Shown here: positions 60,894 to 64,000 of the stretch, piece after piece
Layout of the letters: every line of letters starts with the position of its first letter
How positions within the stretch are numbered: the first letter of the stretch is position 1
Assembly: GCA_963511305.1 (NCBI GenBank)
Contig: CAUPIJ010000004.1
Location: 49,858-113,857 of the forward strand
DNA: 64,000 bases
Origin: Propionimicrobium sp963511305
Lineage (GTDB): Bacteria > Actinomycetota > Actinomycetes > Propionibacteriales > Propionibacteriaceae
Direction of reading: 5' to 3'
Translations under genes and position numbers: made by a program
The notes under the pieces: generated by a model
Seen by the model: the letters and a program-made list of their open reading frames with translations, nothing else
Database searches by the model: none
What the model was told of the DNA's origin: nothing

Positions 60894-62402
60894 CTAAACG
60901 CTGCAGTGCTCGTCGATCTCGCTGCGCGACGCGTTGGCAAGTTTCACCGCCGCATCGAACTCGCGATCGATCTGCGCGTTCGGGCGATAAGTCAGCCTAG
61001 ATACGACGATCGCCGAGAGCAGGCAGAGCCCGAAACCGGGGATGATCTCGTAGAGTCCGAACCAACCGGCGGTGCCCCAGACGCCAACGGTAACAGCGCC
61101 GACGATCATTCCGGTTATCGCGCCCTGAGTGGTCAGCTTGCGCCAGTACAGCGACAGCAACACGATCGGGCCGAACGCCGAACCAAAGCCGGCCCAGGCG
61201 AAGCTGACCAAAGCCAGGATCGAGTCCGTCCGGAACCAGGCGAAAATGGCCGCGAGCACCGAGACCGAGAGCACGGCTAACCGACCGAGGTTCACCTCAG
61301 CGGAATCGGAGATCTCGCGTCTGCTGAAGCCGCGGTAGATGTCCTCGACCATAGCCGAGGCGGTGACCAACAACTGCGACGAGATCGTAGACATGATCGC
61401 CGCCAAAATCGCGGCCAGCATAAAGCCGGCGATGAAAGCCGGGAAAAGCTTCTGCCCCATCAGAATGAAGACCGATTCGTGCTGGCCCTCAGCGACGTTG
61501 ATTACGCCAGCCCGGTTGGCCGCGATCGCAACGATGGCGGTGCCGCATGCGCCCAGCACCGAGAAGATCATCCAGCCGATGCCGATCCGTCGAGCAGATT
61601 TAGCCTCGCTCGGGCTGCGCATCGCCATGAATCGCACGACGACGTGCGGCTGACCAAAGTAGCCAAGTCCCCAAGCCAGCGAGCTGAGCACACCGATCAC
61701 CGTTGCCCCGCCGAACGGTGAAAGGAAGTCCGGGTTCACCTGCGCCACCCCGGCGGCGACCTTTGAAAAACCACCAAGCGCGACCACGCCCGCGATCGGC
61801 ACCGCGACCAGCGAGAAGACCATCATCAACCCCTGAACCATGTCAGTCCAGGAGACCGCAAGGAAGCCGCCCACCAGCGTATAGAGCACCACAACGCCGG
61901 CGACGATCGTCATACCCACGTGGTATTCCACGCCGAAGGCCGACTCGAAGAAGGTGCCGCCGGCCACCATGCCGCTCGAGACATAGAAGGTGAAGAAAAC
62001 GAAGATGATCAGGCCAGCGACCATCCGCAGCATCTTCGAATCGTCGTGCACGCGGTTACCCAGGAACGACGGCAGCGTGATGGAGTTGCCCGCGACTTGG
62101 GTATATGACCGCAGCCTCGGAGCCGTCACCTTCCAGTTGACCCAGACGCCGATGGTCAGGCCGACGGCAATCCAGCCCTCGACGACGCCGGCCAGGTACA
62201 GCGCGCCAGGCAAGCCCATCAGTAGCCAGCCCGACATATCCGCGGCGCCTGCGGACAGCGCTGCCACGGCCGGGTTTAGGTCGCGCCCACCCAACATGTA
62301 GTCGTCCAGGTTTCTGGTTCGGGTGTACGCCCAAAGCCCGATCACGATCATCGCCACGAAGTAGACGATCATCGCGATGGCTTGCCAGTTCGTATCAGTC
62401 AT
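60894..62402 (-). CDS. putP: Sodium/proline symporter
   Basis: 502 residues with about thirteen membrane helices and the SSS-family start TRTRNLDDYMLGGRDLNPAVAALSAGAADMSGWLLMGLPGALY, in which SAGAADMSGWLLMGLPG is the sodium/proline binding segment. The later GYFGQPHVVVRFMA is the PutP motif. It takes up proline with sodium. It ends 18 bases before the GNAT start, so the two may form a unit. Confidence 0.92.
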   Translation of the reverse strand: MTDTNWQAIAMIVYFVAMIVIGLWAYTRTRNLDDYMLGGRDLNPAVAALSAGAADMSGWLLMGLPGALYLAGVVEGWIAVGLTIGVWVNWKVTAPRLRSYTQVAGNSITLPSFLGNRVHDDSKMLRMVAGLIIFVFFTFYVSSGMVAGGTFFESAFGVEYHVGMTIVAGVVVLYTLVGGFLAVSWTDMVQGLMMVFSLVAVPIAGVVALGGFSKVAAGVAQVNPDFLSPFGGATVIGVLSSLAWGLGYFGQPHVVVRFMAMRSPSEAKSARRIGIGWMIFSVLGACGTAIVAIAANRAGVINVAEGQHESVFILMGQKLFPAFIAGFMLAAILAAIMSTISSQLLVTASAMVEDIYRGFSRREISDSAEVNLGRLAVLSVSVLAAIFAWFRTDSILALVSFAWAGFGSAFGPIVLLSLYWRKLTTQGAITGMIVGAVTVGVWGTAGWFGLYEIIPGFGLCLLSAIVVSRLTYRPNAQIDREFDAAVKLANASRSEIDEHCSV

Positions 62403-62494
62403 TCAACGCCTTTCAAATTCGGGTTAAATGCTTGCACAACATCCCCGAAGCGTCGAAGTGTATTAGCAACTGGACAGGGCAACAACAGTCGTAG

Positions 62495-62617
62495 CCGTGA
62501 CAAATCCGACTCGCCTCACACGAATTTTTCGCACTCCAGAAACGCAAAACGCTCTGGCTAGGCAAAACGGGCTCGCACCCAAGAAATTGAGTGCGAGCCC
62601 GTTCGGATTTGTCACGG
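62495..62617 (+). repeat. 123-bp palindromic repeat, copy C
   Basis: Perfect 15-bp outer arms CCGTGACAAATCCGA. The right half includes a second hairpin with 13-bp arms AACGGGCTCGCAC / GTGCGAGCCCGTT. The centre CTGGCTAGGCA equals copy A. The element ends one base before the ileS stop codon, so it lies at a gene end, as does copy B. Confidence 0.87.
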
Positions 62618-62618
62618 C

Positions 62619-64000
62619 CTAGCTAGTAGCCACCTTCTCGATGGCAACTTGCAGGCCGAGGTCGTCGTCGCAGGACCAGTCCATGCCGGCCTCAGCCTCG
62701 CGCATTTCGACGGCCAGCACCTCGCCGGCGATAAGCTCGGCGTGCTCCTCGATGGCCTGCTTCAGCATACGATCGGCGGCCTCCCAGCGCAGCGAGATGC
62801 GGTCGGAAACATCAAGGCCGATCGCCTTCCTAGTTTCCTGGATGAAACGGACGGCGTCGCGGGCCAGTCCGGCGCGAACCAGGTCGTCGGTTAGGTTGAG
62901 GTCGAGAGCGACGGTCTGCCCGTCACCTTCCATGACGCTCCAGCCCTCGCGCGGACGCTCGGTGATCAGCACGTCATCGGCGCTCAGCTCGACCTCGCCC
63001 ACCTCGGGCACGTCGAGGACGATGGTCTCGCCGGCCTGAGTCTTGGCCGCCAGTATGGCGGCGTCGGCCTCGGCCACTGCCTTGGCGACGATCGGGGTCT
63101 GTTTGCCGTAGCGCTTGCCTAGTGCGCGGAAGTTCGCCTTGGCGGAGTAGTCCACCAGGTCACCGGCGGCGCGGAAAGATTCAACGGCTCGAACGTTCAG
63201 CTCGGCGGTGATCTCGTCAACCAACTCCTCGGTCAGCTGATCGTGTGCCGCGGAGCTGACCAGCGCGCGGCTCAGCGGCTGGCGCGTCTTGATCTGCGCC
63301 TCGGCGCGGGCTGCGCGACCAAGCTCGACGATGGTTCTGGTCAGATCCATCGCCGCCTCCAGCTTCTCGTCCAGCAGAGACTCATCGGCGACCGGCCAGC
63401 TGGTCAGGTGTACGGAATTGGGCGCACCGTCGGTGGTCGGTACGACCAGCGACTGCCAGATCTTCTCGGCCATGAACGGGGTGATCGGGGCCATCACGCG
63501 CGACAGCGTTTCGAGGGTCTCGTGCAGGGTCCACAGAGCCGACGGATCGCCAGACCAGAAGCGGCGCCTCGAGCGGCGCACGTACCAGTTCGACAGGTCG
63601 TCGACGAAGGTTTGCAGTAGCGTGCCGGCGTGCTGGGTGTCGAAGTTCTCAAGGCTCGCGGTGACTTCCTTGACCAGGCGCTGGGTGGCAGAGATCAGCC
63701 AGCGATCCAGCACGTGACGACCGGCTACATCGGGGGCCTGGCCCTCTGCCGGCGTCCAGTCGTTGGCGTGCGCGTAGAGCGCCTGGAAAGAAACGGTGTT
63801 CCACAGCGTCAGCAGCACCTTGCGAACCGTCTCCTGCAGCGCGGTATGACCGACGCGACGCGACGACCACGGCGAACCGGAGCAGGCCATGAACCAGCGA
63901 ACCGCGTCTGCGCCATGCTTTTCGAGCAGAGGGATCGGCTCCAGGATGTTGCCCAGGTGCTTGCTCATCTTGCGGCCGTCCTCGGCGAGGATGTGGCCGA
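62619..64000 (-). CDS. ileS: Isoleucyl-tRNA synthetase, 5' part beyond the window
   Basis: The frame is open to base 64000, so the last 460 residues are present. It starts in GHILAEDGRKMSKHLGN (KMSKH form) and runs through ILEPIPLLEKHGADAVRWFM, the anticodon-binding domain, LSNWYVRRSRRRFW, PLSRALV and the actinobacterial DUF5915-type C-terminus. The catalytic HIGH box and CP1 lie outside. This archaeal/eukaryotic-like IleS is common in actinobacteria. The stop abuts repeat copy C. Confidence 0.95.
   Translation of the reverse strand, partial: GHILAEDGRKMSKHLGNILEPIPLLEKHGADAVRWFMACSGSPWSSRRVGHTALQETVRKVLLTLWNTVSFQALYAHANDWTPAEGQAPDVAGRHVLDRWLISATQRLVKEVTASLENFDTQHAGTLLQTFVDDLSNWYVRRSRRRFWSGDPSALWTLHETLETLSRVMAPITPFMAEKIWQSLVVPTTDGAPNSVHLTSWPVADESLLDEKLEAAMDLTRTIVELGRAARAEAQIKTRQPLSRALVSSAAHDQLTEELVDEITAELNVRAVESFRAAGDLVDYSAKANFRALGKRYGKQTPIVAKAVAEADAAILAAKTQAGETIVLDVPEVGEVELSADDVLITERPREGWSVMEGDGQTVALDLNLTDDLVRAGLARDAVRFIQETRKAIGLDVSDRISLRWEAADRMLKQAIEEHAELIAGEVLAVEMREAEAGMDWSCDDDLGLQVAIEKVATS

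Noticed and set aside
62403..62494. Promoter of putP as a sigma-54 or other special promoter
   Set aside because: No GG-N10-GC signature or other clear box; nothing beyond a normal purine-rich site before the start.

Overview
The window is chromosomal DNA from a GC-rich Gram-positive bacterium of the phylum Actinomycetota, most likely an Actinomycetales member of the Actinomyces type. This placement is inferred from Lsr2, a WhiB4-type regulator, DUF3263, the DUF2342 zincin next to tilS, the helicase/Tad-pilus neighbourhood, a groEL with CIRCE sites but no groES, and an IleS of the actinobacterial KMSKH type. Gene content is almost entirely housekeeping. No transposase, phage, CRISPR array or rRNA is visible.

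Layout. 1-5.1 kb: a GH65 sugar phosphorylase (cut by the window edge) with its beta-phosphoglucomutase, cardiolipin synthase, a P-loop kinase and aroD. 5.1-5.4 kb: a decayed chimera of an aldehyde dehydrogenase and a Gfo/Idh/MocA dehydrogenase. 5.5-9.4 kb: cysS, rlmB, glyA. 9.5-16.4 kb: groEL under two CIRCE operators, a DUF3263 gene, manA, clpC, lsr2. 16.5-25.4 kb: one long leftward cluster dacB - zincin - tilS - hpt - membrane protein - ftsH - folE - folP - folB - folK, many genes overlapping by 1-23 bases. 25.5-31.8 kb: ppa, two envelope proteins of unknown function, a flavin amine oxidase, a lipoprotein tripeptidyl-peptidase-like hydrolase and RicT/PSP1. 31.9-37.2 kb: DoxX, holB, tmk, topA. 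37.4-44.6 kb: DUF1998 helicase and a leftward Tad-type pilus operon (ssd/cpaE, tadA, tadB, tadC, pilin, two TadE-like pseudopilins). 44.7-51.5 kb: methyltransferase, holin-like membrane protein, NUDIX, RidA, DUF4177, whiB4, a class A PBP and a metallophosphoesterase, an order that matches the M. tuberculosis Rv3672c-Rv3683 neighbourhood. 51.6-53.3 kb: the only accessory-looking stretch, with tRNA-Pro(CGG), a degenerate repeat array grown from the tRNA 3' end, and a DUF4272-like gene bracketed by two copies of a 123-bp palindromic repeat. 53.3-64 kb: murJ, lysC, sdhCAB, a GNAT acetyltransferase, putP and the 3' two-fifths of ileS, with a third repeat copy beside ileS.

The most notable unexplained structure is the dispersed 123-124 bp repeat family (51999-52121, 53142-53265 in inverted orientation, 62495-62617). 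It has CCGTGACAAATCC ends, a central TGGCTAGG, and arms whose variable positions change together so that pairing is kept. Other points for a second look: tRNA-tail hairpins that covary, a 20-bp promoter motif shared by two unlinked genes (11716 and 32649), a short patch in topA where a near-universal motif is scrambled without breaking the frame, a perfect 13-bp hairpin between the pilin gene and tadE, and repeated use of a TANNNT box 6-8 bases upstream of start codons, which suggests leaderless mRNAs.

Limits: all family calls are from reading translated sequence; no database search was run.
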